Of a stretch of 47,057 nucleotides of DNA, positions 15,323-23,255 are shown piece by piece. Positions within the stretch are counted from its first letter, which is position 1; each line of letters starts with the position of its first letter. Under the pieces are notes generated by a model. It was given only the letters and a program-made list of their open reading frames with translations, had not been told where the DNA came from and searched no databases. This DNA is from Elusimicrobia bacterium HGW-Elusimicrobia-2 (lineage in GTDB: Bacteria; CG03), in the NCBI GenBank assembly GCA_002841685.1, contig PHAM01000004.1, positions 1-47,057 of the forward strand. Reading direction: 5' to 3'. The translations under genes were made by a program, and so were the position numbers.

Positions 15323-18300
15323 ATGAAACGATTTGATTTTCTGAAAACGCTCGAAGAGCGGATTATCGTCCTTGACGGTGCTATGGGAACGATGCTCCAT
15401 GCCGTGAATTTAAAGGCTGTCGATTACGGCGGAGCGGACTTCTGTATGCTGGGGGATCTGCTCAACATTTCCCGCCCGGAAGAGATAAAGAAAGTGCATC
15501 GCGCCTATCTTGAGGCAGGGGCGAATGCCGTTGAGACAAACACGTTCGGATCGTCAGCGCTCAGATTGAAGGAATACGATTTTTCTCAAATAGATAAATC
15601 CGCCTTCGGGGAATTCTTTGATAAACAGACCGCCAAAGTGTTAGACAACTACTCAATATCATACCTCCTCAGTAAAAAAGGCGCTGAAATAGCCGGAGAA
15701 AGCCTGGAAGAATATTCCAGGGGGGATTCGTACGACGGGCGGCCTCTTTTCGTCATAGGATCGATAGGCCCGTCCAACCATGTGCTTTCGCCGACAGAAG
15801 CCGATATACAAAAAGGCAGCTGGGAACTGGTGGAAAATAATTTTTATAGACAGATACTGGGCCTTATAGACGGCGGAGCCGACGTCATACTTTTTGAGAC
15901 CCAGCAGGATATTCTTGAAATAAAAGCTGCCGTTGCGGGAGCTTTGAAGGCAATGAAAGAGCGCTCAAAAAAACTGCCTGTTATGGTGCAGGTGACGGTG
16001 GACAAACAAGCCCGGATGCAGCTTTTCAACACGAGTATACAGGCCGCCGCTTGCGCAATAGAGGGGCTGGGAATTGACGTGTTCGGGATCAACTGTTCCA
16101 TAGGCCCGGAACTTATGGAAAAAGCGGTTTCGGAGATATCTTCATTTTCTCATCTGCCTATATCGGTGCTGCCGAACGCGGGAATGCCGGTATCTGAAAA
16201 CGGCCGGACGGTTTATAAACTCTCTCCTGAAGACTTCGGGGCACCGACGAAAAAATATGTTGAGATGTACGGGGTCAATATTGTGGGCGGCTGCTGCGGA
16301 ACAGGCCCCGCGCACATAAAGGAACTCGCCTCTCTTGTTAAAAACTTAAAACCTAAAAAACGGAAAACAGATCCGTGCACTTTTATCTCCGGGCCTCAGA
16401 ATATTGTCGCGCTTTCCGAAAAATCCGGCCTCATTCAAATAGGAGAGCGCCTCAATGTGAGAGGTTCTAAAAAGGTGCGGGAAGCCGTAGAAAGCGGAGA
16501 GGGCGGAATCGATTATAACGCCATTGATGAAGTGGTCAGGGACCAGGCAGAAGGACTGGGGCTGGGCATACTCGACGTGTGCATGGATTCCAATGTTGCT
16601 GATACAAAAAAGATCCTCCCGCAGGTCATACAGCATGTCTGCGCGGATTTTCGAGGAGCCCTCTGCATAGATTCCTTTGATCCCGAGGCGCTTATCGCGG
16701 GAGTAAAAGCTTATCCCGGACGGCCCATGATAAATTCGATATCACTGGAAGACTTTGAAGACGGCAAGAGCAAACTCGATGCGGTTGTATCAAAGACAGC
16801 TTTTTTCAATCCCGTGTATATAGCGCTGTCCGCCGATAACAAGGGCCCGGCTGTGGCGGCTGCGGAAAAAATACGGATAGCCGGGGAAATTATAAAACGC
16901 TGCGGGTCTTACGGGGTGAAAGCCGACCAGCTTTTCATAGATATAAACGCTTTTCCCATAGGATCTGAAAGCGATGAGAAAATAAATTTCGCCCGGGAGT
17001 CATTAAACGCCATTGCCGGAATCAAGGCTCTGTCAAAAGGAGTCAGAACAATAATCGGAGTCAGCAATCTGACAAACGGCCTGGCGAAAAAACCTTATAT
17101 GAGAAAGGTTCTGACTTCGGTTTTTCTGGATGAGGCGGCAAAAAAAGGGCTGGACGCGGTTATCGTCAATCCCGATCATTGCACTCCTGCTGAAAATATA
17201 GATAAAAAGGATTATGAGCTTGCGCGCAGAGCCATACTCCAAAAAGATATGGCGGCTTTTGCCGAACTTGAAAATATCGCTGACATGAAAAAAGGCATAT
17301 CAAAACCGCAGATGCCCTCATACGAATCCCTCTCACCCGAAGACAGGGTCAGGGAGAAAATAATCGCCGCTTACCGCCAAAGAGCGGAGGTGAAAATCAA
17401 CGGGAAGTTCTACGGCGATCTGATCGTAAGCGATGCCGCCAAGGCTCTCTCATCCCCCCGTGAAAAAACCATCGGCTCTCTGGAATTCATAAATAATTAC
17501 CTTATGCCCGCGATGGCGGAACTGGGCAAACGCTTTTCGGCCGGGACCATATCACTTCCTCATCTGTTAAGATCGGCGGACCTGATGAAACAGGTTATGG
17601 CCTGGCTGGAAGATCATATGAAAAATGAGAACGTTGTCATGCAGAAAAAAGGCGCAGTGGTTATAGGGACGGTCTATCAGGATGTGCACTGTATAGGGAA
17701 AGACCTGGTAAAGACCCTGCTTGAGAACTACGGTTACAAAGTCATCGATCTTGGCGTTCAGGTGCCCACCGCGGAATTTATCCAAAGCGCTATAAATGAA
17801 AAAGCGGTTGCCATCAGCGCAAGCGCTCTTCTTGTCCAGACCTCCGGCCATATGATAACTCTTGCCCGTGAAATGAAAAAGGCAAATCTGGACATAGCCC
17901 TCCTTATAGGCGGGGCGCCGGTTAATACGGCTCTGGCGGCAAAAGCGGCGGCGGCGGGAAGTTTAAGGGCCGGCGAATTAAAAAGAGATGTGTTCTACTG
18001 CCCTTCCGCAATGGACGGGGTGAATGTTCTGGAACGCCTGTTTTCGGGGGGAAAAGAAGCGATGCTGGCGGCCAACCTTGAAAAGCTTAAACGCGCTATG
18101 GCCCCGTCGGCCAATAAGTTATCGCGCAAAGAGGAAGGCGTGGCGCTCGCGAAAAATTCACCGCGGTACCACCCCCCTAAAATAAAACCTTTCCGCAAAA
18201 CCGGCCATACCGATATCAATGACCTGAAAATCAACTTCAAAAATTTAAAAAACTTGAATTGGAAAATGGCTAAAGAGGACGAAACCGTATTCAAGAAACT

Positions 18301-18862
18301 GGCGGATAAATGGATCCGCAGATCGAAAGAAAATAATTGGATAGCCCCCCGCGGTATATCCGCGGTCTTTCCCTGCAACGCCAAAGGAAATAAACTTTTT
18401 ATTTACAGCATAGACGAACCTGATAAAAAAATAGCGGAATTATCCTTTCCGTCATCAGTAGAAAATTCATGGTTTCTGAGTGTAGGCTCAAAACAAAAAG
18501 ACCTCTGCGGTTTTCAGATAAGCACAGCGGGAATTGAGGCGGAAAAAGCCACCGCGGAGTTTATGGCAAGCGGCGATACTGAATCCATGCTGTATATCAA
18601 GGGCCTCGCGGACAGGGTTGCCGAGGATTATGCCGAAATGCTCCACGAAGAGCTCAATAATATTGCGGGAGTCGACGATAAAAGCAGCCGAAGGGTGAGC
18701 CCAGGTTATCCCGCGATACCCGATATGGAGAACAATAAGATCATTTACGATCTCCTTGACGGGGCGAACATAGGTATAACGATAAACGACGCTGGTTTAT
18801 TCAAGCCCGAAAGCACCACCGCGGCGGTCGTCTGTTTTAACCCGGACTCAAAAAGATGGTAA
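15323..18862 (+). CDS. metH: cobalamin-dependent methionine synthase MetH
   Basis: MetH transfers methyl from 5-methyl-THF to homocysteine through methylcobalamin. At 1179 residues it has all modules. The homocysteine domain (1-~335) carries Zn ligands in GINCSIGP and GGCCGTGP. The pterin domain (~365-640) includes IGERLNVRGSKK. The B12 cap and B12 domain (~660-900) have DVHCIGKDLV, whose His ligates cobalt. A C-terminal reactivation domain contains RRVSPGYPAIPD, the family RxxPGY SAM motif. The gene has no ribosome-binding site and a -10 box close to its ATG. It overlaps the next gene by 7 bp. The reactivation domain implies SAM-dependent rescue of oxidised cobalamin. Confidence 0.97.
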   Translation: MKRFDFLKTLEERIIVLDGAMGTMLHAVNLKAVDYGGADFCMLGDLLNISRPEEIKKVHRAYLEAGANAVETNTFGSSALRLKEYDFSQIDKSAFGEFFDKQTAKVLDNYSISYLLSKKGAEIAGESLEEYSRGDSYDGRPLFVIGSIGPSNHVLSPTEADIQKGSWELVENNFYRQILGLIDGGADVILFETQQDILEIKAAVAGALKAMKERSKKLPVMVQVTVDKQARMQLFNTSIQAAACAIEGLGIDVFGINCSIGPELMEKAVSEISSFSHLPISVLPNAGMPVSENGRTVYKLSPEDFGAPTKKYVEMYGVNIVGGCCGTGPAHIKELASLVKNLKPKKRKTDPCTFISGPQNIVALSEKSGLIQIGERLNVRGSKKVREAVESGEGGIDYNAIDEVVRDQAEGLGLGILDVCMDSNVADTKKILPQVIQHVCADFRGALCIDSFDPEALIAGVKAYPGRPMINSISLEDFEDGKSKLDAVVSKTAFFNPVYIALSADNKGPAVAAAEKIRIAGEIIKRCGSYGVKADQLFIDINAFPIGSESDEKINFARESLNAIAGIKALSKGVRTIIGVSNLTNGLAKKPYMRKVLTSVFLDEAAKKGLDAVIVNPDHCTPAENIDKKDYELARRAILQKDMAAFAELENIADMKKGISKPQMPSYESLSPEDRVREKIIAAYRQRAEVKINGKFYGDLIVSDAAKALSSPREKTIGSLEFINNYLMPAMAELGKRFSAGTISLPHLLRSADLMKQVMAWLEDHMKNENVVMQKKGAVVIGTVYQDVHCIGKDLVKTLLENYGYKVIDLGVQVPTAEFIQSAINEKAVAISASALLVQTSGHMITLAREMKKANLDIALLIGGAPVNTALAAKAAAAGSLRAGELKRDVFYCPSAMDGVNVLERLFSGGKEAMLAANLEKLKRAMAPSANKLSRKEEGVALAKNSPRYHPPKIKPFRKTGHTDINDLKINFKNLKNLNWKMAKEDETVFKKLADKWIRRSKENNWIAPRGISAVFPCNAKGNKLFIYSIDEPDKKIAELSFPSSVENSWFLSVGSKQKDLCGFQISTAGIEAEKATAEFMASGDTESMLYIKGLADRVAEDYAEMLHEELNNIAGVDDKSSRRVSPGYPAIPDMENNKIIYDLLDGANIGITINDAGLFKPESTTAAVVCFNPDSKRW

Positions 18863-19305
18863 TAGATAAAATCGCAAACCATGGCTTATATACAGGTCTC
18901 GGCGGCAGGATAGCGCTCGCGCTTGCTTATATAAAGGAGACGGATTTCTCAGCCGCAGCGCCCGGTAAATATAAGATAGATGATGACGTTATTTTTGCGA
19001 TTGTCCAGGAATACAACACAAAGGATAAATCTGAATGCAAATTAGAGGGGCATTTTAAATATACAGATATCCAGTATATTGTTTCCGGCGCCGAACTTAT
19101 GGGTGTAACAACTTTGACAAGTCAAACACCTGTCTATAAAAACGCCGATGAGGATTATGCTTTATTTGAAAGCGATCCCGCTTTCTTTAGAATTGACCCG
19201 GGTATGTTCGCGATCTTTTTCCCGGACGACCTTCACATGCCATGTGTTCAGTTAGAGCGGAGCGCCCGTGTAAAGAAAGTTGTGGTCAAGGTGCATCTTC
19301 GGTAA
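18856..19305 (+). CDS. YhcH/YjgK/YiaL family protein
   Basis: The 149-residue protein matches the YhcH/YjgK/YiaL (DUF386) cupin-like family: KYKIDDDVIFAIVQEY, LEGHFKYTDIQYIVSGAELMG, and the metal-site region PGMFAIFFPDDLHMPCVQL with conserved His residues. Family members are linked to sugar-acid or sialic-acid catabolism and biofilm, but no sugar genes are nearby. The start overlaps the metH stop (AGATGGTAA), so its expression is tied to metH. Its actual substrate is unknown. Confidence 0.88.
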   Translation: MVIDKIANHGLYTGLGGRIALALAYIKETDFSAAAPGKYKIDDDVIFAIVQEYNTKDKSECKLEGHFKYTDIQYIVSGAELMGVTTLTSQTPVYKNADEDYALFESDPAFFRIDPGMFAIFFPDDLHMPCVQLERSARVKKVVVKVHLR

Positions 19306-19366
19306 TACTCCGGTCGTTTGCGAAGGCAGGCCGAGCACAGGTTCTGTGCAGAAAAAGCATTTTCTA

Positions 19367-19451
19367 TCATTTGAAAATATCGTCGTCGCCTAAATGACAT
19401 TTATCCAATTGCAGGTTGACATGACCAGTTCAAATGACTATAATCAAATGG
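19367..19451. promoter_or_regulatory. TCAAATGA repeats around the toxin-antitoxin promoter
   Basis: TCATTTGA at 19367-19374 is the inverse of TCAAATGA at 19430-19437. A near copy TCAAATGG lies at 19444-19451, 14 bp from the second. The last two copies straddle the -10 box. This arrangement would suit a Phd-type autoregulator. Inference from repeats alone. Confidence 0.4.
19416..19444 (+). promoter_or_regulatory. toxin-antitoxin promoter, full consensus
   Basis: TTGACA (19416-19421), 17-nt spacer and TATAAT (19439-19444), matching the housekeeping consensus at every position. It ends 29 nt before the antitoxin ATG, which has a GGGAGG ribosome-binding site. Confidence 0.85.
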
Positions 19452-19473
19452 ATGGAAAAGGGAGGCGCCCAAA

Positions 19474-19701
19474 ATGAAAACTTTAGCGATTTCGGATTTT
19501 AAAGCTCATGCTCTCAAAATTTTGGATAGGATTGAGAAAACAAAAGAGTCGGTAATTGTGACTCGGCGCGGCAAACCGCTGGCGGAAGTTATTCCGTTTT
19601 CAACAAAAAAAATATTGCCGGGTAAATTGTCCGATGCTTTGGTTTTTGAAAAAGATATTGTATCTCCGCTTACTGAAGAAAGCTGGAATGCATGTAAATG
19701 A
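19474..19701 (+). CDS. Phd/YefM-family antitoxin
   Basis: The 75-residue protein has the Phd/YefM fold signature: TLAISDFKAHALKILDRIEKTKESVIVTRRGKPLAEVIPF. The N-terminal half binds DNA as a dimer. The acidic C-terminal tail (DALVFEKDIVSPLTEESW) would wrap and neutralise the toxin. It overlaps the downstream PIN gene by an ATGA, as expected for a coupled pair. A consensus promoter and TCAAATGA repeats lie directly upstream, fitting autoregulation. Confidence 0.9.
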   Translation: MKTLAISDFKAHALKILDRIEKTKESVIVTRRGKPLAEVIPFSTKKILPGKLSDALVFEKDIVSPLTEESWNACK

Positions 19702-20096
19702 AATATCTGCTTGATACTCATGTCTGGATTTGGTGGAACATGCGCCCCGCAAAATTGTCATCCAAAGTTCGCTCTCTTATTTCATCGCCGAAACAATATG
19801 AGGAACTTCTTATTTCGGCTATTTCACCTTGGGAGTTCAGTAAGCTCTTGGAGAAAAAAAGAATTGGAATTTCCTGCAATCCCGAAGAATGGATAGCTGA
19901 AGCGTTAAATATGCCGAAGCTTAGGCTCGTCCCCTTAACGCCAGGTATTGCATATCATTCAACATCTTTGCCGCAGCCATTTTCCGGTGATCCTGCTGAT
20001 CAAATAATTGTAGCCACGGCAAGGGAAGAGAATGCCGAGCTGTTGACCAAAGACAAAATCATTCGCAAGTACAAGCATGTCCGCAGCCTCTGGTAA
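19698..20096 (+). CDS. PIN-domain toxin ribonuclease (VapC-like)
   Basis: The 132-residue PIN-domain protein starts MKYLLDTHVWIWW. The acidic metal ligands are visible: Asp6 in LLDTH, Glu in SPWEFSKLL, Asp in SGDPADQIIVATA and Asp in LLTKDKIIRKY. The LLDTHVWIWW / DPADQIIVATA pattern is of the Sll0205-like PIN group that pairs with Phd antitoxins. The target RNA cannot be told from sequence. It ends 135 bp before the HNH-like gene. Confidence 0.9.
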   Translation: MKYLLDTHVWIWWNMRPAKLSSKVRSLISSPKQYEELLISAISPWEFSKLLEKKRIGISCNPEEWIAEALNMPKLRLVPLTPGIAYHSTSLPQPFSGDPADQIIVATAREENAELLTKDKIIRKYKHVRSLW

Positions 20097-20231
20097 TCCG
20101 GTGACGAAAGAACGGCAGGAGGCTTCTTTGCTGTGCTTGATTAGATTGGTTTTTGCAGAATTAGACGGAGTTTCCGCGAAGATTTATTGTTCGAAAGTTC
20201 AAACTACTGTACTAAAGAAGAGTGAATAAAA

Positions 20232-20960
20232 ATGAAGATAATGGATAAGAAGGAATTAATTCTTGCAAAAAAGCAATGGCTAAAGGAATTCAAAAAGAAT
20301 CCTGATAATGCAAAGAAAAAAAGAAATAGTATCGATAGGAAAATTGCAAAGTTATATATTTCTTGGGTTTGTGAAAAATGTGCAAATAAAAATAGTTTAA
20401 AAGTTTATCATAAATCCAATAAATATCCACCGCGTTATATTTCCAATATTAAAATTTTATGTGACAAATGCTACAAGGATGAAATTGCAATAAAACCAAT
20501 AAAGAACAAAAAAGAATTAGAAAAAGAAAAAAGCAACTGGTCAAAGAAATTAAAAAAGAATTTTAATAAATCGAGAAAGGAAAGAGTAAAAATAGATAGG
20601 AAAATTGCAATGCGATGTTTGCCATGGATATGTGAAAGATGTGGGAGTGAAAAGAATTTAGAGGTTCATCATAAATCGTGGAAGTACCCTCCTCGTGTAT
20701 TATCAAATCTTCGCGTTTTATGTAAAAAGTGTCACGATGAACTACATGTGGAAGAAAATATCTTGCCGCACATTAAATATCTAAGCAGGAAATTAGAACT
20801 TAGTCGTTCTCTACCAAAGAAAAAAGTCGAATGGATAAAAAATGCGCTGAATGCATTCTATAAATTAAAGAAAGTTGACCCGAAAATTAACAAAGTTAAA
20901 AAATTGCAGGATTTGTCTTTTAGATTGGGAATTCTGTATTATGATTTAAAAAATCTTTGA
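20232..20960 (+). CDS. tandem-duplicated HNH-like zinc protein
   Basis: The 242-residue, lysine-rich protein is made of two consecutive copies of an ~85-residue unit (about 6-90 and 93-177) plus a C-terminal helical tail. The second unit has an HNH-type set: CERC (134,137), HH (146,147), Asn159, CKKCH (164-168) and His172. In the first unit the Cys pairs remain (47,50,77,80), but HH has become YH and CHDELH has become CYKDEI. That copy therefore looks structural or dead. A nuclease role is inferred, not shown. The gene is much richer in A/T than its neighbours, suggesting recent acquisition together with the adjacent toxin-antitoxin pair. Start alternatives are Met1 and Met4. Confidence 0.7.
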   Translation: MKIMDKKELILAKKQWLKEFKKNPDNAKKKRNSIDRKIAKLYISWVCEKCANKNSLKVYHKSNKYPPRYISNIKILCDKCYKDEIAIKPIKNKKELEKEKSNWSKKLKKNFNKSRKERVKIDRKIAMRCLPWICERCGSEKNLEVHHKSWKYPPRVLSNLRVLCKKCHDELHVEENILPHIKYLSRKLELSRSLPKKKVEWIKNALNAFYKLKKVDPKINKVKKLQDLSFRLGILYYDLKNL

Positions 20961-21055
20961 AAATTGCGTACTTTTTAATAGATTTAAATTTTAAAATTAC
21001 TGTCGTCGTAAAATTGACAAGGGGGCCTTTTATTTGATAAATTTACCTCTTGTGC

Positions 21056-21128
21056 GGCGCGGTACCCAAGTGGCTAAGGGAGAAGTCTGCAAAACTTCCA
21101 TCCGTCGGTTCGAATCCGACCCGTGCCT
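21056..21128 (+). tRNA. tRNA-Cys (anticodon GCA)
   Basis: The acceptor GGCGCGG pairs with CCGUGCC with one G-U. The anticodon arm GAAGT-CTGCAAA-ACTTC gives GCA. The T arm is GTCGG-TTCGAAT-CCGAC. The discriminator is U73, typical of tRNA-Cys. No encoded CCA. Confidence 0.95.
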
Positions 21129-21179
21129 TAAAATTGCAGCAATTCGGTATGTTTGAAATCCGCCGTTATCGCGGCGCGA

Positions 21180-21253
21180 GGGCGGTTAGCTCAGTTGGTT
21201 AGAGTACCACGTTGACATCGTGGGGGTCACTGGTTCGAATCCAGTACCGCCCA
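21180..21253 (+). tRNA. tRNA-Val (anticodon GAC)
   Basis: The acceptor GGGCGGT pairs with ACCGCCC, the anticodon arm CCACG-TTGACAT-CGTGG gives GAC, and the T arm is CACTGGTTCGAATCCAGTA-like. The discriminator is A73. The gene is intact. Its last 18 nt plus the following 11-12 nt are repeated 170 bp downstream (see the repeat entry). Confidence 0.95.
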
Positions 21254-21434
21254 AATTTTTTGGCATTTAAGGCGGTAAGCAAGCCAACTGCTTGGCTTGC
21301 GTCAGGATTCGAAGACCGCAGCGATGCGCGAGTTTGCCGAAAGGCAAGGCGAGCGCCGCGAGGGGCGGCCGGCGAGAAATTTCCGTCAGGAAATTTACTT
21401 GCGGGCGAATCCAGTACCGCCCAAATTTTTGGCA
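21236..21434 (+). repeat. tRNA-Val-anchored structured element with duplicated tRNA 3' end
   Basis: CGAATCCAGTACCGCCCAAATTTTT occurs at the 3' end of tRNA-Val (from 21236) and again from 21406. Both copies are followed by GGCA, with one T of length difference. The 140-bp segment between them has no convincing ORF and holds three strong tetraloop hairpins: GCAAGCCAA-CTGC-TTGGCTTGC (21279-21300), TTGCC-GAAA-GGCAA (21334-21347) and AAATTTCC-GTCA-GGAAATTT (21377-21396). It also has an inverted GGATTCGAA (21306) complementary to the T-loop. The duplication is what integration at a tRNA 3' end leaves behind. No integrase is present. Confidence 0.75.
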
Positions 21435-21463
21435 GGCGGCTCCGTTGCCGCCCGGAAAAAATA

Positions 21464-23236
21464 ATGAACGAAAATAAATATTCTCTTGAAACGCTGAGGC
21501 ACTCGGCCGCTCATATCATGGCTTATGCCGTGCAGAGGCTGTACAAAAATGTTAAATTCGCGATCGGCCCGTCCATAGAAAATGGTTTTTACTATGATTT
21601 TGATCTTGACACAGCCATAAAGCCGGACGATTTCAAAAAGATTTCCGGAGAGATGCAGAAAATCATCAAAGAAAAACTGCCGTTCAGGCGTTACAGCCTG
21701 AAAAAAGCTGAAGCTCTCAAATTCTTTTCGGAAAAAGGCCAGATATACAAAAGCGAACTCATAAACGAGATCAAAGATGAGGAAGTGTCGCTGTACGAAC
21801 TGGGCGATTTCACGGATCTGTGCCGCGGGCCCCATATCGAGAACTCGGGAGAGCTCAGGAATTTTCAGCTGCTCGATATCGCCGGCGCATACTGGAGGGG
21901 CTCGGAGAAAAATAAAATGCTGCAGCGTGTCTACGGGACAGCTTTTTTTACAAAAGACGATCTGATGAAATATGTAAAATTCCGTGAAGAGGCTAAAAAG
22001 CGCGACCACAGAGTCATAGGGAAACACCTTTTCAGCATACACCCCGAATCGGGCCCGGGACTTATACACTGGCATCCCGACGGCGCTCAGCTCCTTGAGA
22101 TAATAGAGGGATTCTGGAAAAAAGAGCATCTGCGCAACGGCTATCAGCTGGTGCGTACTCCGCATGTGGCCAGTGAGGAGCTCTACCGTATTTCAGGACA
22201 CCTGCAGAACTACTCCGATATGATGTATTCGAGCATGGACATAGAGGGCAAGCCTTACAGGGTGCGGCCCATGAACTGCCCCGGCCACATAAAAATATAT
22301 TCGAGCACACTCCATTCATACAGGGATCTTCCGGTGAGACTGGCGGAGCTGGGGACGGTTTACAGATTTGAAAAAAGCGGCGTGCTCCACGGCTTGTTGA
22401 GGGTGAGGGGTTTTACCATAGATGACGCTCACATCATAGTGGCGGAAGATCAGGTCATGAAGGAAATAGAGAATGTTTTTGAGTTTGCCCTGAAATTTCT
22501 TTCGTCGTTCGGCTTTAAAGAATTCAAGGTTTATATATCAACCCGTCCGGAGCAAAAATATGTGGGTGAGCTGAAAGACTGGGCGCTGGCGGAAGAATCT
22601 CTCAAAAAAGCCGTTGAGTCAAAGAACATAGAATATGAGATGGACGAAGGCGGCGGAGCCTTTTACGGCCCCAAGATAGATATTAAGATAAAAGACGCGC
22701 TCGGCAGGCTCTGGCAGTGTTCCACCATACAGTTTGATTTCAATCTGCCGGACAGATTCTCGGTATTTTACATAGACGAAAAGGGTGAGAAGCAGACGCC
22801 TTTTATGATACACCGCGCGATTTTCGGTTCAATTGAAAGATTTGTGGGGATGCTCACCGAGCAGTATGCCGCGAATTTCCCCCTGTGGCTCGCGCCGCAG
22901 CAGCTCAGGATAGTGACAATAAGTGAAAAAAACATAGCCGCCGCGGAGGCGATGCTTGAGAAATTGGCTGATGCGGGAATTCGCGTTGCTCTTGACAGCA
23001 GGAATCTGAGCCTGAATAAAAAAATCAGGAACGCGATCATGGAGCATGTACCCTATATAGGAATAGTGGGCGACAAGGAAGCGGCTAGCGGAAAGATGGC
23101 GCTCAGAGACAGGAAGGCCGATGTCGGCTCCTTCAGCAGTGAAGAATTAATCGAAAAATTCCTTGTCGCCATTGACAATTTACAGCAGAACAAGATGGAA
23201 ATTGCAAGCGCCCCGCTTGACAATTTGCAAGTATGA
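21464..23236 (+). CDS. thrS: threonyl-tRNA synthetase lacking the TGS domain
   Basis: ThrRS charges tRNA-Thr. I start it at the ATG at 21464 (590 aa, MNENKYSLETLRHSAAH). The 674-aa ORF-track version would translate the tRNA-Val 3' half and the repeat element. The protein opens directly in the editing domain (HSAAH, later DLCRGPH). It continues into the class II catalytic core, with Zn ligands in RPMNCPGH and the later IHRAIFGSIERF, and ends in an HGTP anticodon-binding domain. The ~60-residue N-terminal TGS domain of E. coli ThrRS is absent. The ribosome-binding site is weak (GGA). Confidence 0.95.
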   Translation: MNENKYSLETLRHSAAHIMAYAVQRLYKNVKFAIGPSIENGFYYDFDLDTAIKPDDFKKISGEMQKIIKEKLPFRRYSLKKAEALKFFSEKGQIYKSELINEIKDEEVSLYELGDFTDLCRGPHIENSGELRNFQLLDIAGAYWRGSEKNKMLQRVYGTAFFTKDDLMKYVKFREEAKKRDHRVIGKHLFSIHPESGPGLIHWHPDGAQLLEIIEGFWKKEHLRNGYQLVRTPHVASEELYRISGHLQNYSDMMYSSMDIEGKPYRVRPMNCPGHIKIYSSTLHSYRDLPVRLAELGTVYRFEKSGVLHGLLRVRGFTIDDAHIIVAEDQVMKEIENVFEFALKFLSSFGFKEFKVYISTRPEQKYVGELKDWALAEESLKKAVESKNIEYEMDEGGGAFYGPKIDIKIKDALGRLWQCSTIQFDFNLPDRFSVFYIDEKGEKQTPFMIHRAIFGSIERFVGMLTEQYAANFPLWLAPQQLRIVTISEKNIAAAEAMLEKLADAGIRVALDSRNLSLNKKIRNAIMEHVPYIGIVGDKEAASGKMALRDRKADVGSFSSEELIEKFLVAIDNLQQNKMEIASAPLDNLQV

Positions 23237-23250
23237 AACTATACTATAAT
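23225..23250 (+). promoter_or_regulatory. pta promoter, leaderless-type
   Basis: A perfect TATAAT (23245-23250) is followed by 5 nt (TGGAA) and then the ATG at 23256, the same geometry as nth. The upstream -35 is poor: TTGCAA at 14 nt or TTGACA at 22 nt. A thrS read-through transcript is also possible. Confidence 0.4.
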
Positions 23251-23255
23251 TGGAA

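Noticed and set aside
21212-21463. N-terminal extension of thrS in the ORF track
   Set aside because: It translates the 3' part of tRNA-Val and the structured repeat; the family homology starts at the ATG at 21464.
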